Under the pieces are notes generated by a model, which worked only from the letters and a program-made list of their open reading frames with translations, was not told the origin of the DNA and searched no databases. From assembly GCF_008639165.1 (NCBI RefSeq), contig NZ_CP029197.1, positions 5,832,001-5,896,000 of the forward strand: a DNA stretch of 64,000 nt, read 5' to 3'. The position numbers and the translations under genes were made by a program. Below are positions 22,509 through 30,938 of this stretch, piece after piece. Numbering within the stretch: position 1 is the first letter of the stretch; each line of letters begins with the position of its first letter. This DNA comes from Streptomyces venezuelae ATCC 10712 (GTDB taxonomy: Bacteria > Actinomycetota > Actinomycetes > Streptomycetales > Streptomycetaceae).

Positions 22509-25331
22509 ATGGCTTCACGTACGTCCGGCAAGGGTTCCCAGGGCACGGCGGGCACCGCAAAGCCGCGCGCCGGCCGTACGACGGGCGCCGCGAAGAAAGC
22601 GGCACCCGCGAAGTCCCCGGCCAAACCGCCCGCGAAGAAGGCGCCGGCCAAGAAGGCCGCGCCCGCCAAGCGCGCGCCCGCGCGGAAGACGGCGGCGAAG
22701 AAGGCGGCGCCCCGTCCCGCACCGTCCCCCACCGGGGGGATCTACCGGCTCGCGCGCGGGGCCTGGCTCGGTGTCGCCCACGCGGTGGGGGCGATGTTCC
22801 GGGGGATAGGGCGCGGCGCCAAGGGCCTCGACCCGGCCCACCGCAAGGACGGGCTCGCGCTGCTCCTGCTCGGCCTCTCGCTGATCGTCGCCGCGGGCAC
22901 CTGGTCCAACCTCCGCGGCCCGGTCGGTGACCTGGTCGAGATGCTGGTGACCGGGTCCTTCGGCCGGCTCGACCTGCTGGTCCCGCTGCTGCTCGGCTCG
23001 ATCGCGGTGCGGCTCATCCTCTACCCGGAGAAGCCCGAGGCCAACGGCCGGATCAGCATCGGCCTCTCCGCGCTCGTCATCGGCATCCTGGGCCAGGTCC
23101 ACATCGCCTGCGGCTCCCCGGGCCGCGGCGACGGCAGCGAGGCCATGCAGGACGCCGGCGGTCTGATCGGCTGGGCCGCGTCCCAGCCCCTCGTCTTCAT
23201 GATGGGCGAGGTCCTCGCCGTCCCCATGCTGGTGCTGCTCACGCTCTTCGGGCTGCTCGTCGTCACCGCCACCCCGGTCAACGCGATCCCGCAGCGGCTG
23301 CGCATCCTCGGCGCCCGCCTCGGCATCGTCGAGCCGGCCTACGACCCCGCGGAGACCGAGGGGTACGGGGGGCGCGCCGAGGGCCGCGAGGAGTACGACG
23401 AGGAGTGGCGCGACGCCCGGCCGCAGTCCCGGCCCGCGCGGCGCCGCGGCCCCGCGGAGCCGTACGACGTGGACCGGGCCGAGGCCGAGATGCTGGAGCG
23501 GCGCAGCCGACTGGCCCGCCGCCCCGCTCCGGAGCCGGCCTTCGACCACGGCCTCGACCCCGTCGACGTCGCCGCCGCGGCGGCCGCCGCGCTCGACGGG
23601 GCGGTGCTCAACGGCATGCCGCCGTCGCCGATCGTCGCCGATCTGACCAGGGACGTCACCGCCGACCGCAAGGCCGCCGTGGACGCCGCCGCGAGGGCCG
23701 CCGCCGAGGCCGCCGAAACGGCGGCACCGGCCGCGCCCGTGCCGCCCGCCCGAGGCGGGGACCAGCGGCCCGGCGGAGGCGTACCGGATCTGACCAAGCC
23801 GGCGCCCGAGCCGACCGATCTGCCGCCCCGGGCCGAGCAGCTCCAGCTGTCCGGCGACATCACGTACGCGCTGCCGTCGCTCGACCTCCTGGAGCGGGGC
23901 GGGCCCGGCAAGACGCGCAGCGCCGCCAACGACGCCGTGGTGGACTCGCTGTCGAACGTCTTCACCGAGTTCAAGGTCGACGCGGCCGTCACCGGCTTCA
24001 CCCGGGGGCCGACGGTCACCCGCTACGAGGTCGAGCTCGGGCCCGCCGTGAAGGTCGAGAAGATCACGGCCCTCACCAAGAACATCGCGTACGCCGTGGC
24101 CTCCCCGGACGTCCGGATCATCTCGCCGATCCCCGGCAAGTCCGCCGTCGGCATCGAGATCCCGAACAGCGACCGGGAGATGGTCAACCTCGGCGACGTG
24201 CTGCGTCTCGCCGCCGCGGCCGAGGACGACCACCCGATGCTGGTGGCGCTCGGCAAGAACGTCGAGGGCGGCTACGAGATGGCCAACCTGGCGAAGATGC
24301 CGCACGTCCTGGTGGCCGGTGCGACCGGCTCCGGAAAGTCCTCGTGCATCAACTGCCTGATCACTTCGATCATGATAAGGGCGACCCCCGAGGACGTCCG
24401 GATGGTCCTCGTCGACCCCAAGCGGGTCGAGCTCACCGCGTACGAGGGCATCCCGCACCTGATCACCCCGATCATCACCAACCCCAAGCGGGCCGCCGAG
24501 GCCCTGCAGTGGGTGGTGAAGGAGATGGACCTCCGGTACGACGACCTGGCGGCCTTCGGCTACCGGCACATCGACGACTTCAACCAGGCGATCAGGGACG
24601 GCAAGATCCAGCTGCCCGAGGGCAGCGAGCGGGAGCTCAAGACCTACCCGTACCTGCTCGTCATCGTCGACGAGCTCGCCGACCTGATGATGGTCGCGCC
24701 CCGGGACGTCGAGGACTCGATCGTCCGCATCACCCAGTTGGCCCGCGCCGCCGGCATCCACCTGGTGCTCGCCACCCAGCGGCCGTCCGTGGACGTCGTC
24801 ACCGGCCTCATCAAGGCCAACGTGCCGTCCCGGCTCGCCTTCGCCACCTCCTCGCTCGCCGACAGCCGGGTCATCCTCGACCAGCCCGGCGCCGAGAAGC
24901 TCATCGGAAAGGGTGACGGACTGTTCCTGCCGATGGGCGCCAACAAGCCCGTCCGCATGCAGGGCGCCTTCGTCACCGAGCACGAGGTCGCGGCCGTCGT
25001 GCAGCACTGCAAGGACCAGATGACCCCGGTCTTCCGGGACGACGTCACCGTCGGCACCAAGCAGAAGAAGGAGATCGACGAGGACATCGGCGACGACCTC
25101 GACCTGCTGTGCCAGGCCGCCGAACTGGTCGTCTCCACGCAGTTCGGCTCCACGTCGATGCTCCAGCGCAAGCTGCGCGTCGGCTTCGCGAAGGCCGGCC
25201 GGTTGATGGACCTCATGGAGTCGCGGAACATCGTCGGACCCAGCGAGGGCTCCAAGGCGCGGGACGTGCTGATCAAGCCCGACGAGCTGGACGACGTGCT
25301 CGCCGTGATCCGGGGGGAGTCGGGGGCCTAG
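22509..25331 (+). CDS. ftsK: DNA translocase FtsK/SpoIIIE
   Basis: 940-residue septal DNA pump that clears chromosomes from closing sporulation septa. The N terminus (1-75) is an Ala/Lys/Pro-rich tail like that of histone H1. Four membrane segments lie between about residues 110 and 260. A variable Pro/Ala/Glu linker is followed by the motor with Walker A GATGSGKSS (about 604-612), Walker B LLVIVDELADLMM and ATQRPSVDVVTG. The C-terminal winged-helix gamma domain ends the chain (LLCQAAELVVSTQFGSTSMLQRKLRVG). ATG 22509 is preferred for the TAACCT box 7 nt upstream; GTG 22467 would add 14 residues. Confidence 0.96.
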   Translation: MASRTSGKGSQGTAGTAKPRAGRTTGAAKKAAPAKSPAKPPAKKAPAKKAAPAKRAPARKTAAKKAAPRPAPSPTGGIYRLARGAWLGVAHAVGAMFRGIGRGAKGLDPAHRKDGLALLLLGLSLIVAAGTWSNLRGPVGDLVEMLVTGSFGRLDLLVPLLLGSIAVRLILYPEKPEANGRISIGLSALVIGILGQVHIACGSPGRGDGSEAMQDAGGLIGWAASQPLVFMMGEVLAVPMLVLLTLFGLLVVTATPVNAIPQRLRILGARLGIVEPAYDPAETEGYGGRAEGREEYDEEWRDARPQSRPARRRGPAEPYDVDRAEAEMLERRSRLARRPAPEPAFDHGLDPVDVAAAAAAALDGAVLNGMPPSPIVADLTRDVTADRKAAVDAAARAAAEAAETAAPAAPVPPARGGDQRPGGGVPDLTKPAPEPTDLPPRAEQLQLSGDITYALPSLDLLERGGPGKTRSAANDAVVDSLSNVFTEFKVDAAVTGFTRGPTVTRYEVELGPAVKVEKITALTKNIAYAVASPDVRIISPIPGKSAVGIEIPNSDREMVNLGDVLRLAAAAEDDHPMLVALGKNVEGGYEMANLAKMPHVLVAGATGSGKSSCINCLITSIMIRATPEDVRMVLVDPKRVELTAYEGIPHLITPIITNPKRAAEALQWVVKEMDLRYDDLAAFGYRHIDDFNQAIRDGKIQLPEGSERELKTYPYLLVIVDELADLMMVAPRDVEDSIVRITQLARAAGIHLVLATQRPSVDVVTGLIKANVPSRLAFATSSLADSRVILDQPGAEKLIGKGDGLFLPMGANKPVRMQGAFVTEHEVAAVVQHCKDQMTPVFRDDVTVGTKQKKEIDEDIGDDLDLLCQAAELVVSTQFGSTSMLQRKLRVGFAKAGRLMDLMESRNIVGPSEGSKARDVLIKPDELDDVLAVIRGESGA

Positions 25332-25368
25332 CGCCGACCGCCCCGGGGTGCCCCGGGGCCGTTCGGCG
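25332..25368 (+). terminator. ftsK terminator hairpin
   Basis: CGCCGACCGCCCCGG (25332-25346) pairs with CCGGGGCCGTTCGGCG (25353-25368) with one bulge, directly after the ftsK stop codon. Confidence 0.65.
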
Positions 25369-25471
25369 TAGTGCGCCGGAGGCGGGGTACGCGATCGAGA
25401 CCGGGCCGAGACTCACTCGTAAGGGAACGGAGGGCAACCGTTTCCCCTGGCCGTACGTCAAGTTGGACGGA

Positions 25472-25489
25472 GGGACAGAAGGATGTCCC
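25472..25489. promoter_or_regulatory. Palindrome GGGACA-N6-TGTCCC
   Basis: Perfect 6-bp arms with a 6-bp centre, about 33-50 bp upstream of the candidate -35 of the RodZ-like gene. It is placed as a possible activator or repressor site; the regulator is unknown. Confidence 0.3.
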
Positions 25490-25521
25490 AGCCTCATGGC
25501 GTACAAACAGCACCCGCCCGG

Positions 25522-25552
25522 TTGCCCCACCCTTTCGTACCACCCATAGACT
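25522..25552 (+). promoter_or_regulatory. Candidate promoter TTGCCC-19-TAGACT
   Basis: TTGCCC (25522-25527) and TAGACT (25547-25552) with a 19-bp spacer, giving a start near 25559, about 34 nt before the GTG of the RodZ-like gene. Confidence 0.4.
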
Positions 25553-25592
25553 GAACGTCCAGCAGGTGGCTACACGCTCGAAAGGCGCTCTC

Positions 25593-26414
25593 GTGTCCAT
25601 CGGCAACTCCCCCGAAGACGACCGGATCTCCCCGGCAGACGACCGGGACTCGATCGGTCGCGCTCTCCAGCAGACCCGCATCGCCGCCGGTCTCACCGTC
25701 GAAGAGGTCAGTGCCTCCACCCGTGTCCGGATCCCGATCGTGCACGCGATCGAGGAGGACGACTTCTCGCGCTGCGGCGGAGACGTCTACGCCCGCGGGC
25801 ACATCCGCACCCTCGCGCGCGCCGTCGGCCTCGATCCGGCCCCGTTGATCGAGCAGTACGACGCCGAGCACGGTGGCCGTCCCGCGCCCACCCCCGCCGC
25901 CCCGCTGTTCGAGGCGGAACGCATCCGCCCCGAGCCGCGCCGGCCCAACTGGACCGCCGCGATGGTCGCGGCCATCGTCGCCGTCGTCGGTTTCGTCGGC
26001 TTCACGATGTTCGACGGCAACGACGCCCCCAAGGGCAGCACCGTCGCCGACGGCCCGGCGCCGGCGCCCGAGAAGGCGTCCTCGGCCGCCAAGCCCAAGC
26101 CCGTCAAGCCCGCGCCCAAGCCCTCCGAGAGCGCGATCGCCGCCGTCCCGCAGGACAAGGTGACCGTGAAGATGACCGCCACCGACGGCAAGAGCTGGAT
26201 CTCGGCCAAGGCCGCCGACGGCAAGCTGCTCTTCGACGGGCTGCTCCTCAACGGCGAGTCCAAGACCTTCCAGGACGACGAGCGCATCGACCTGGTCCTC
26301 GGCAACGCCGGCGCGATCGAGCTCTACGTGAACGGCAAGAAGGTCGCCGACAAGTTCGAGTCCGGCCAGGTCGAGCGGCTCACCTACACCAAGGGCGACC
26401 CCGAGGCCGGCTGA
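25593..26414 (+). CDS. RodZ-like HTH membrane protein
   Basis: 273 residues. An N-terminal Cro/C1-type HTH (about 19-85, IGRALQQTRIAAGLTVEEVSASTRVRIPIVHAIE) precedes a single membrane span (about 121-140) and a Lys/Pro-rich linker. The C-terminal extracytoplasmic beta domain (KVTVKMTATDGKSWISAKAADGKLLFDGLLLNGESKTF) is of the DUF4115 type. This is the layout of RodZ, which links the actin-like cytoskeleton to the cell-wall machinery; the HTH in RodZ binds MreB rather than DNA. GTG 25593 has GAAAGG at 25580-25585. Whether it acts as a true RodZ in this organism is inferred. Confidence 0.85.
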   Translation: MSIGNSPEDDRISPADDRDSIGRALQQTRIAAGLTVEEVSASTRVRIPIVHAIEEDDFSRCGGDVYARGHIRTLARAVGLDPAPLIEQYDAEHGGRPAPTPAAPLFEAERIRPEPRRPNWTAAMVAAIVAVVGFVGFTMFDGNDAPKGSTVADGPAPAPEKASSAAKPKPVKPAPKPSESAIAAVPQDKVTVKMTATDGKSWISAKAADGKLLFDGLLLNGESKTFQDDERIDLVLGNAGAIELYVNGKKVADKFESGQVERLTYTKGDPEAG

Positions 26415-26445
26415 GCCGCCCCGCCGGGCCCGTGATGTGACCTCT

Positions 26446-26470
26446 GTCGCGCAGGTGAACCCTGCGCGAC
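26446..26470 (+). terminator. Hairpin between rodZ-like gene and rimO
   Basis: GTCGCGCAGG (26446-26455) and CCTGCGCGAC (26461-26470) form a perfect 10-bp stem with a 5-nt loop, 31 bp after the upstream stop. It probably ends that transcript. A TAGTCT box at 26492-26497, 7 nt before the rimO ATG, would then drive rimO. Confidence 0.6.
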
Positions 26471-26504
26471 GGGGGAACGGCCGGGACGAAGTAGTCTTGA
26501 GTCC

Positions 26505-27998
26505 ATGCCCGAACGCCGTACCGTCGCCCTTGTCACTCTTGGCTGCGCCCGTAACGAGGTGGACTCGGAGGAGCTCGCAGGCCGCTTGGCAGCGGACGGC
26601 TGGGAGCTCGTCGAGAACGCCGAGGACGCGGATGTCGCCGTCGTCAACACCTGTGGATTCGTCGAAGCCGCCAAGAAGGACTCCGTCGACGCCCTCCTCG
26701 AAGCCAATGACCTGAAGGACCACGGCCGCACCCAGGCCGTGGTCGCCGTCGGCTGTATGGCCGAGCGCTACGGCAAGGAGCTCGCCGAAGCCCTCCCGGA
26801 GGCCGACGGCGTCCTCGGCTTCGACGACTACTCCGACATCTCCAACCGCCTCCAGACCATCCTCAGCGGTGGCAGTGTCGAGGCGCACACCCCGCGTGAC
26901 CGGCGCAAGCTGCTGCCGCTCTCGCCCGTCGAGCGCCAGGAGGCCGCCGCCGCGGTGGCCCTCCCCGGCCACGGCGACGCGGCCGAGGCGCCCGCCGAGG
27001 CCCCGGCGGACCTCCCCGAGGGCATCGCGCCCGCCTCAGGGCCCCGCGCGCCGCTCCGCCGCCGCCTGGACACCAGCCCCGTCGCCTCCGTGAAGCTCGC
27101 CTCCGGCTGCGACCGCCGCTGCTCCTTCTGCGCCATCCCCTCCTTCCGCGGCTCCTTCGTCTCGCGCCGTCCCTCGGACGTGCTGAACGAGACCCGCTGG
27201 CTCGCCGAGCAGGGCGTGAAGGAGGTCATGCTGGTCTCCGAGAACAACACCTCGTACGGCAAGGACCTCGGTGACATCCGGCTCCTGGAGAGCCTGCTGC
27301 CCGAGCTGGCCGCCGTCGACGGCATCGAGCGCGTCCGCGTCAGCTACCTCCAACCCGCCGAGATGCGCCCCGGCCTGATCGACGTCCTCACGTCGACCGA
27401 GAAGGTCGTGCCGTACTTCGACCTGTCCTTCCAGCACAGCGCCCCCGACGTGCTGCGGGCCATGCGCCGCTTCGGCGACACGGACCGCTTCCTTGAGCTC
27501 CTCGCGAGCATCCGCGAGAAGGCCCCCACGGCCGGCGCCCGCTCCAACTTCATCGTCGGCTTCCCCGGCGAGACCGAGGCCGACTTCGCCGAGCTGGAAC
27601 GCTTCATCACCCACGCGCGGCTCGACGCGATCGGCGTCTTCGGCTACTCCGACGAGGACGGCACCGAGGCCGCCGGCTACGAGCACAAGCTCGACCAGGA
27701 GGTCGTCGACGCCCGGCTCGCCCACCTCTCCCGGCTCGCCGAGGAGCTCACCGCGCAGCGCGCGGAGGAGCGGATCGGAGAGACCCTGGAGGTACTGGTC
27801 GAGTCCGTGGACGACGAGGACGGTGTGATCGGCCGCGCGGCCCACCAGGCGCCCGAGACCGACGGCCAGGTGGTCCTCACCACGGCCGGTGGCGCGAGCC
27901 CCGACCTGGCCCCGGGCCGTATGGTCGTGGCGAAGGTCGTCGGCACGGAAGGCGTCGACCTGGTGGCCGAGTGTCTTTTCGAGGAGGCAGGCAGATGA
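26505..27998 (+). CDS. rimO: Ribosomal protein S12 methylthiotransferase RimO
   Basis: Radical SAM enzyme that adds a methylthio group to an Asp of ribosomal protein S12. The N-terminal cluster domain has Cys14, Cys50 and Cys84 (LGCARN, NTCGF, GCMAE). The radical SAM motif is CDRRCSFC at about 202-209, and a C-terminal TRAM-like domain ends the chain. At 497 residues it carries an Ala/Pro/Glu-rich insert at about 130-190 between the first two domains, typical of actinobacterial copies. ATG 26505 stands 7 nt after TAGTCT with no ribosome-binding site, so the mRNA may be leaderless. Its stop codon overlaps the pgsA start. Confidence 0.95.
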   Translation: MPERRTVALVTLGCARNEVDSEELAGRLAADGWELVENAEDADVAVVNTCGFVEAAKKDSVDALLEANDLKDHGRTQAVVAVGCMAERYGKELAEALPEADGVLGFDDYSDISNRLQTILSGGSVEAHTPRDRRKLLPLSPVERQEAAAAVALPGHGDAAEAPAEAPADLPEGIAPASGPRAPLRRRLDTSPVASVKLASGCDRRCSFCAIPSFRGSFVSRRPSDVLNETRWLAEQGVKEVMLVSENNTSYGKDLGDIRLLESLLPELAAVDGIERVRVSYLQPAEMRPGLIDVLTSTEKVVPYFDLSFQHSAPDVLRAMRRFGDTDRFLELLASIREKAPTAGARSNFIVGFPGETEADFAELERFITHARLDAIGVFGYSDEDGTEAAGYEHKLDQEVVDARLAHLSRLAEELTAQRAEERIGETLEVLVESVDDEDGVIGRAAHQAPETDGQVVLTTAGGASPDLAPGRMVVAKVVGTEGVDLVAECLFEEAGR

Positions 27999-28669
27999 CC
28001 GGAGTCCCGGCATCCGCGACGGGCGGGACCGGTAGGCCGGCGCCCCGCGGCAAGCTGGGCACGGCGGCCGTCAACCAGGCCAGCCTGTGGAACATCGCCA
28101 ACATCCTGACCATGATCCGGCTCGTGCTCGTGCCGGGCTTCGTCCTGCTGCTCCTCCAGGACGGCGGTCACGACCCCGCCTGGCGCGCCTGGGCCTGGGC
28201 GGCCTTCGCCGTCGCCATGATCACGGACGTCTTCGACGGGCACCTCGCCCGGACGTACAACCTGGTCACGGACTTCGGAAAGATCGCCGACCCGATCGCC
28301 GACAAGGCGATCATGGCCGCCGGACTGATCTCGCTGTCCTCGCTCGGGGACCTGCCCTGGTGGGTGACCGGGGTCATCCTGGCCCGGGAACTGGGGATCA
28401 CCCTGATGCGCTTCTGGGTGATCCGGCACGGGGTCATCCCGGCCAGCCGCGGCGGGAAGATGAAGACGCTCGCCCAGGGCACGGCCGTCGGCATGTACGT
28501 GCTGATGCTCACCGGCCCGCTGGCCACCCTGCGCTTCTGGGTGATGGCCGTGGCCGTGGTGCTGACGGTCGTCACCGGCCTGGACTACGTCCGGCAGGCC
28601 GTGGTGCTGCGCCGCAAGGGGCTCGCCGCCGAGCGGGCGGCCGCGGAGTCGGCGGCGGCGACGCGATGA
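27995..28669 (+). CDS. pgsA: CDP-diacylglycerol--glycerol-3-phosphate 3-phosphatidyltransferase
   Basis: Membrane enzyme of phosphatidylglycerol synthesis. The 224-residue protein has the CDP-alcohol phosphotransferase motif D-x2-D-G-x2-A-R-x8-G-x3-D-x3-D (from DVFDGHLAR to FGKIADPIADK) and several hydrophobic helices. The ATG overlaps the rimO stop as ATGA, with GAGGAGG at 27981-27987, and its own stop overlaps the cinA start the same way. The three genes are therefore translationally coupled. Confidence 0.95.
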   Translation: MTGVPASATGGTGRPAPRGKLGTAAVNQASLWNIANILTMIRLVLVPGFVLLLLQDGGHDPAWRAWAWAAFAVAMITDVFDGHLARTYNLVTDFGKIADPIADKAIMAAGLISLSSLGDLPWWVTGVILARELGITLMRFWVIRHGVIPASRGGKMKTLAQGTAVGMYVLMLTGPLATLRFWVMAVAVVLTVVTGLDYVRQAVVLRRKGLAAERAAAESAAATR

Positions 28670-29187
28670 CCGAGGCCGCCCGGGTGCTGGCGCTGCTCGC
28701 GGAGCGTGGTCACACGCTCGCCGCTGCGGAGTCGCTCACGGGTGGTCTGGTGGCGGCGGAGCTCACCGGGGTGCCCGGCGCCTCGGCGGTCTTCCGCGGG
28801 TCGGTCACGGCCTACGCCACCACCCTCAAGCACGAGCTGCTCGGCGTCGACGCGAGCCTCCTCGCGGAGCGCGGGGCGGTGGATCCCGAGGTCGCGCTGC
28901 AGATGGCGGCGGGCGTACGGGATCGGCTCGGCGCCGACTGGGGGATCTCGACCACCGGGGTCGCCGGGCCCGATCCGCAGGACGGACAGGCCGTCGGCAC
29001 CGTCTACGTGGCGGTCGCGGGACCCGTCGCGACCGGCGCCCGCGCCGGGAAAGTGGTCTCGTTGAGGTTGAACGGCGACCGCGCGGACATCCGTAGAGAG
29101 AGCGTCCGGAGCGTGCTGGAACTGCTCCACGAGGAACTCTCGGGAAATGCGCGGGCACAGGATACGGAACACAACGGGGGGAATTGA
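28666..29187 (+). CDS. cinA: CinA-type nicotinamide-nucleotide amidase
   Basis: 173 residues, the stand-alone CinA C-terminal (PncC) domain that deamidates nicotinamide mononucleotide in NAD salvage. Visible motifs are AAAESLTGGLVAAELTGVPGAS with the active-site Ser, and GISTTGVAGPDPQDGQAVGTVYVA. The N-terminal MoCF-like domain of full-length CinA is absent, as is usual for PncC proteins. ATGA overlap with pgsA. The clgR gene follows after 109 bp. Confidence 0.93.
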   Translation: MTEAARVLALLAERGHTLAAAESLTGGLVAAELTGVPGASAVFRGSVTAYATTLKHELLGVDASLLAERGAVDPEVALQMAAGVRDRLGADWGISTTGVAGPDPQDGQAVGTVYVAVAGPVATGARAGKVVSLRLNGDRADIRRESVRSVLELLHEELSGNARAQDTEHNGGN

Positions 29188-29296
29188 TGTTTGCAGCCCT
29201 GAGTGAACACGACATCGCTCCCCGCACGGCCGCAGCGCGAGGCGGTACGGTGGGGCGTGAAGGATGCGGCTACGCGGTCCGAGGAGGGAGCCACCG

Positions 29297-29680
29297 ATGA
29301 TTCTGCTCCGTCGCCTGTTGGGTGACGTGCTGCGTCGGCAGCGCCAGCGCCAAGGCCGTACTCTGCGCGAAGTCTCCTCGTCCGCCCGAGTCTCGCTCGG
29401 CTATCTCTCCGAGGTGGAGCGGGGGCAGAAGGAGGCTTCCTCCGAGCTGCTCTCCGCGATCTGCGACGCGCTGGACGTACGGATGTCCGAGCTCATGCGT
29501 GAAGTGAGCGACGAGCTGTCACTGGCCGAACTGGCCGAGTCGGCGGCCGCGAGCGAACCGGTACCGACGCCGGTGCGCCCGATGCTCAATTCGGTGTCGG
29601 TGACGTCGGTGGGCGGTGTGCCCACCGGGCGGGTGACCATCAAGGCGCCCGCCGAAGCGGTGGACGTCGTCGCCGCCTGA
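29297..29680 (+). CDS. clgR: ClgR, HTH regulator of clp protease genes
   Basis: 127 residues. A Cro/C1-type HTH (about 5-65: LGDVLRRQRQRQGRTLREVSSSARVSLGYLSEVERGQKEASSELL) is followed by a short acidic segment and a tail ending in Val-Val-Ala-Ala. The pgsA-cinA-clgR order is conserved in actinobacteria. ClgR activates clpP, clpC and lon operons, and S. lividans ClgR is itself a ClpP substrate depending on its C-terminal alanines, which are present here. ATG 29297 has GGAGGGAG nearby upstream. A terminator follows at 29714. Confidence 0.87.
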   Translation: MILLRRLLGDVLRRQRQRQGRTLREVSSSARVSLGYLSEVERGQKEASSELLSAICDALDVRMSELMREVSDELSLAELAESAAASEPVPTPVRPMLNSVSVTSVGGVPTGRVTIKAPAEAVDVVAA

Positions 29681-29713
29681 GTCGTCACCGTGTGAAGCGA
29701 AGCGACACGGGTC

Positions 29714-29758
29714 AAGCCCCGGTCGGTGCCCCCTGCAGGGGCGCTGACCGGGGCTTTT
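29714..29758 (+). terminator. clgR terminator
   Basis: AAGCCCCGGTC (29714-29724) pairs with GACCGGGGCTT (29746-29756), with additional partial pairing inside the loop and a TTTT end. Good intrinsic terminator. Confidence 0.88.
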
Positions 29759-29921
29759 CCCTGTCCGCCGATGTCGTTCCGCCTCGTCTGAGATGCCGGG
29801 TTCCGGCCGGGCTGCGATGGTGGGGGGAACGTACGACTGGGCCGAGTGCGCCGGGTTTGCCTCCGGTGCGCCCTCCCGCAGGGTGATCCTGCCGGTCTAG
29901 CGTCGACGGCAGGAGGCGGCC

Positions 29922-30191
29922 ATGGTACGGCGACGGGTGCCGCTGGCGACGCTCGCGCTGGTCGCGATCGGGCTGGCGGCAGGTGGGCTCTGGTGGTGGG
30001 CGGTGCTGCGCCTGCTGCTCGTGCCGGGGGAGACCGGGCCGGTCGAGGGGGCGGTGGCCGCGGGCGGCTGGGGGCTGAGTCTGCTGCCGGTGCACGTGGC
30101 CGCCTCTTCGGGACGGCCGGGCGTGGTCGCCCGGCACGTCACCAGGGCATCGCGACGCCGCCGTTGGGGCGCAGGATCTGGCCTGTCGTGA
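29922..30191 (+). CDS. Small hypothetical membrane protein
   Basis: 89 residues. A basic start (MVRRR) is followed by one long hydrophobic stretch (about 6-35, with a WWW cluster) and a second short hydrophobic segment. AGGAGG at 29911-29916 lies five bases before the ATG, and codon third positions are GC-rich up to about 30140. The last 17 codons overlap the convergent dehydrogenase gene, so the true C terminus or the frame's reality is uncertain. No family recognised. Confidence 0.5.
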   Translation: MVRRRVPLATLALVAIGLAAGGLWWWAVLRLLLVPGETGPVEGAVAAGGWGLSLLPVHVAASSGRPGVVARHVTRASRRRRWGAGSGLS

Positions 30192-30906
30192 ACGCCGAGG
30201 CGTCGGACGCGAGGTGGAGGACCGCGTGCGCGATGTCCTCGGCCTCCCCGACCCGGCCCAGCGGTGAGTGACGGATCATCGCGGCCTCCGCCTGTTCCTG
30301 CGCGGCCGGTTCGTGGCGGTCCGTCATGGGGGTGCGGATCCAGCCCGGGGCGACCGCGTTGACCCGGATGCCGTACCGGCCCGCCTCGGCGGCCAGGGTC
30401 TTGGTGAGCTGGACGACGGCCGCCTTGGTGACGCTGTAGCAGAGGAGGCCGGGGCTCGCGGTGTCCATCGCGCCCGAGGCCATCGTGACGATCGAGCCGG
30501 GGACGCCGGCGTCGATCATCGAACGGGCCGCCTCCTGGCAGGCGTGGAGCACCCCCTTGAAGTTCACGGCGAGGAGACGGTCCAGGTCCTCGTCGCGGGT
30601 CTCCAGGACCGAGCTGGTGTGCATGATCCCGGCGACCGCGGCCATGACGTGGAGCGGGCCCGCCGCCCGGACCGCGCCGGCGAGGGCGGGGCGGTCGGTG
30701 ACGTCCAGGGGGTGCGGGTGCGCGGTGCCGCCCGCGCGCGCGACGAGGTCGACCGTCTCCATGAGGCCGGGCTCGTCGCGGTCCGCGCCGTGCACGGTGG
30801 CGCCGGCCTGGGCGAGCAGGACCGCGGTCGCGCGGCCGATGCCGCTGGCGGCGCCGGTGACGAACGCGGTGCGGCCGGTGAGGTCGTACGCGGGGAGAGC
30901 CGTCAT
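30139..30906 (-). CDS. Short-chain dehydrogenase/reductase
   Basis: 255 residues, classical SDR fold. The cofactor motif TGAASGIG is at about 14-21, NAG-like AAVAGIMH follows, the catalytic Ser is in IVTMASGAMD, the Tyr/Lys pair is YSVTKAAV, and the end is GQILRPNGGVAMPW. The Asp in HGADRDEP after the second strand suggests NAD(H) preference. ATG 30906 lies 6 nt after a TACGGT box on the minus strand, without a ribosome-binding site. Substrate unknown. The glycosylase gene upstream is on the same strand, 32 bp away. Confidence 0.9.
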   Translation of the reverse strand: MTALPAYDLTGRTAFVTGAASGIGRATAVLLAQAGATVHGADRDEPGLMETVDLVARAGGTAHPHPLDVTDRPALAGAVRAAGPLHVMAAVAGIMHTSSVLETRDEDLDRLLAVNFKGVLHACQEAARSMIDAGVPGSIVTMASGAMDTASPGLLCYSVTKAAVVQLTKTLAAEAGRYGIRVNAVAPGWIRTPMTDRHEPAAQEQAEAAMIRHSPLGRVGEAEDIAHAVLHLASDASAFTTGQILRPNGGVAMPW

Positions 30907-30938
30907 GTTCGGACCGTACGGGTGAATCTGACGGGTCG

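Noticed and set aside
29692..29886. 64-codon frame after clgR
   Set aside because: It runs through the clgR terminator, lacks a ribosome-binding site, and has an unlikely composition.
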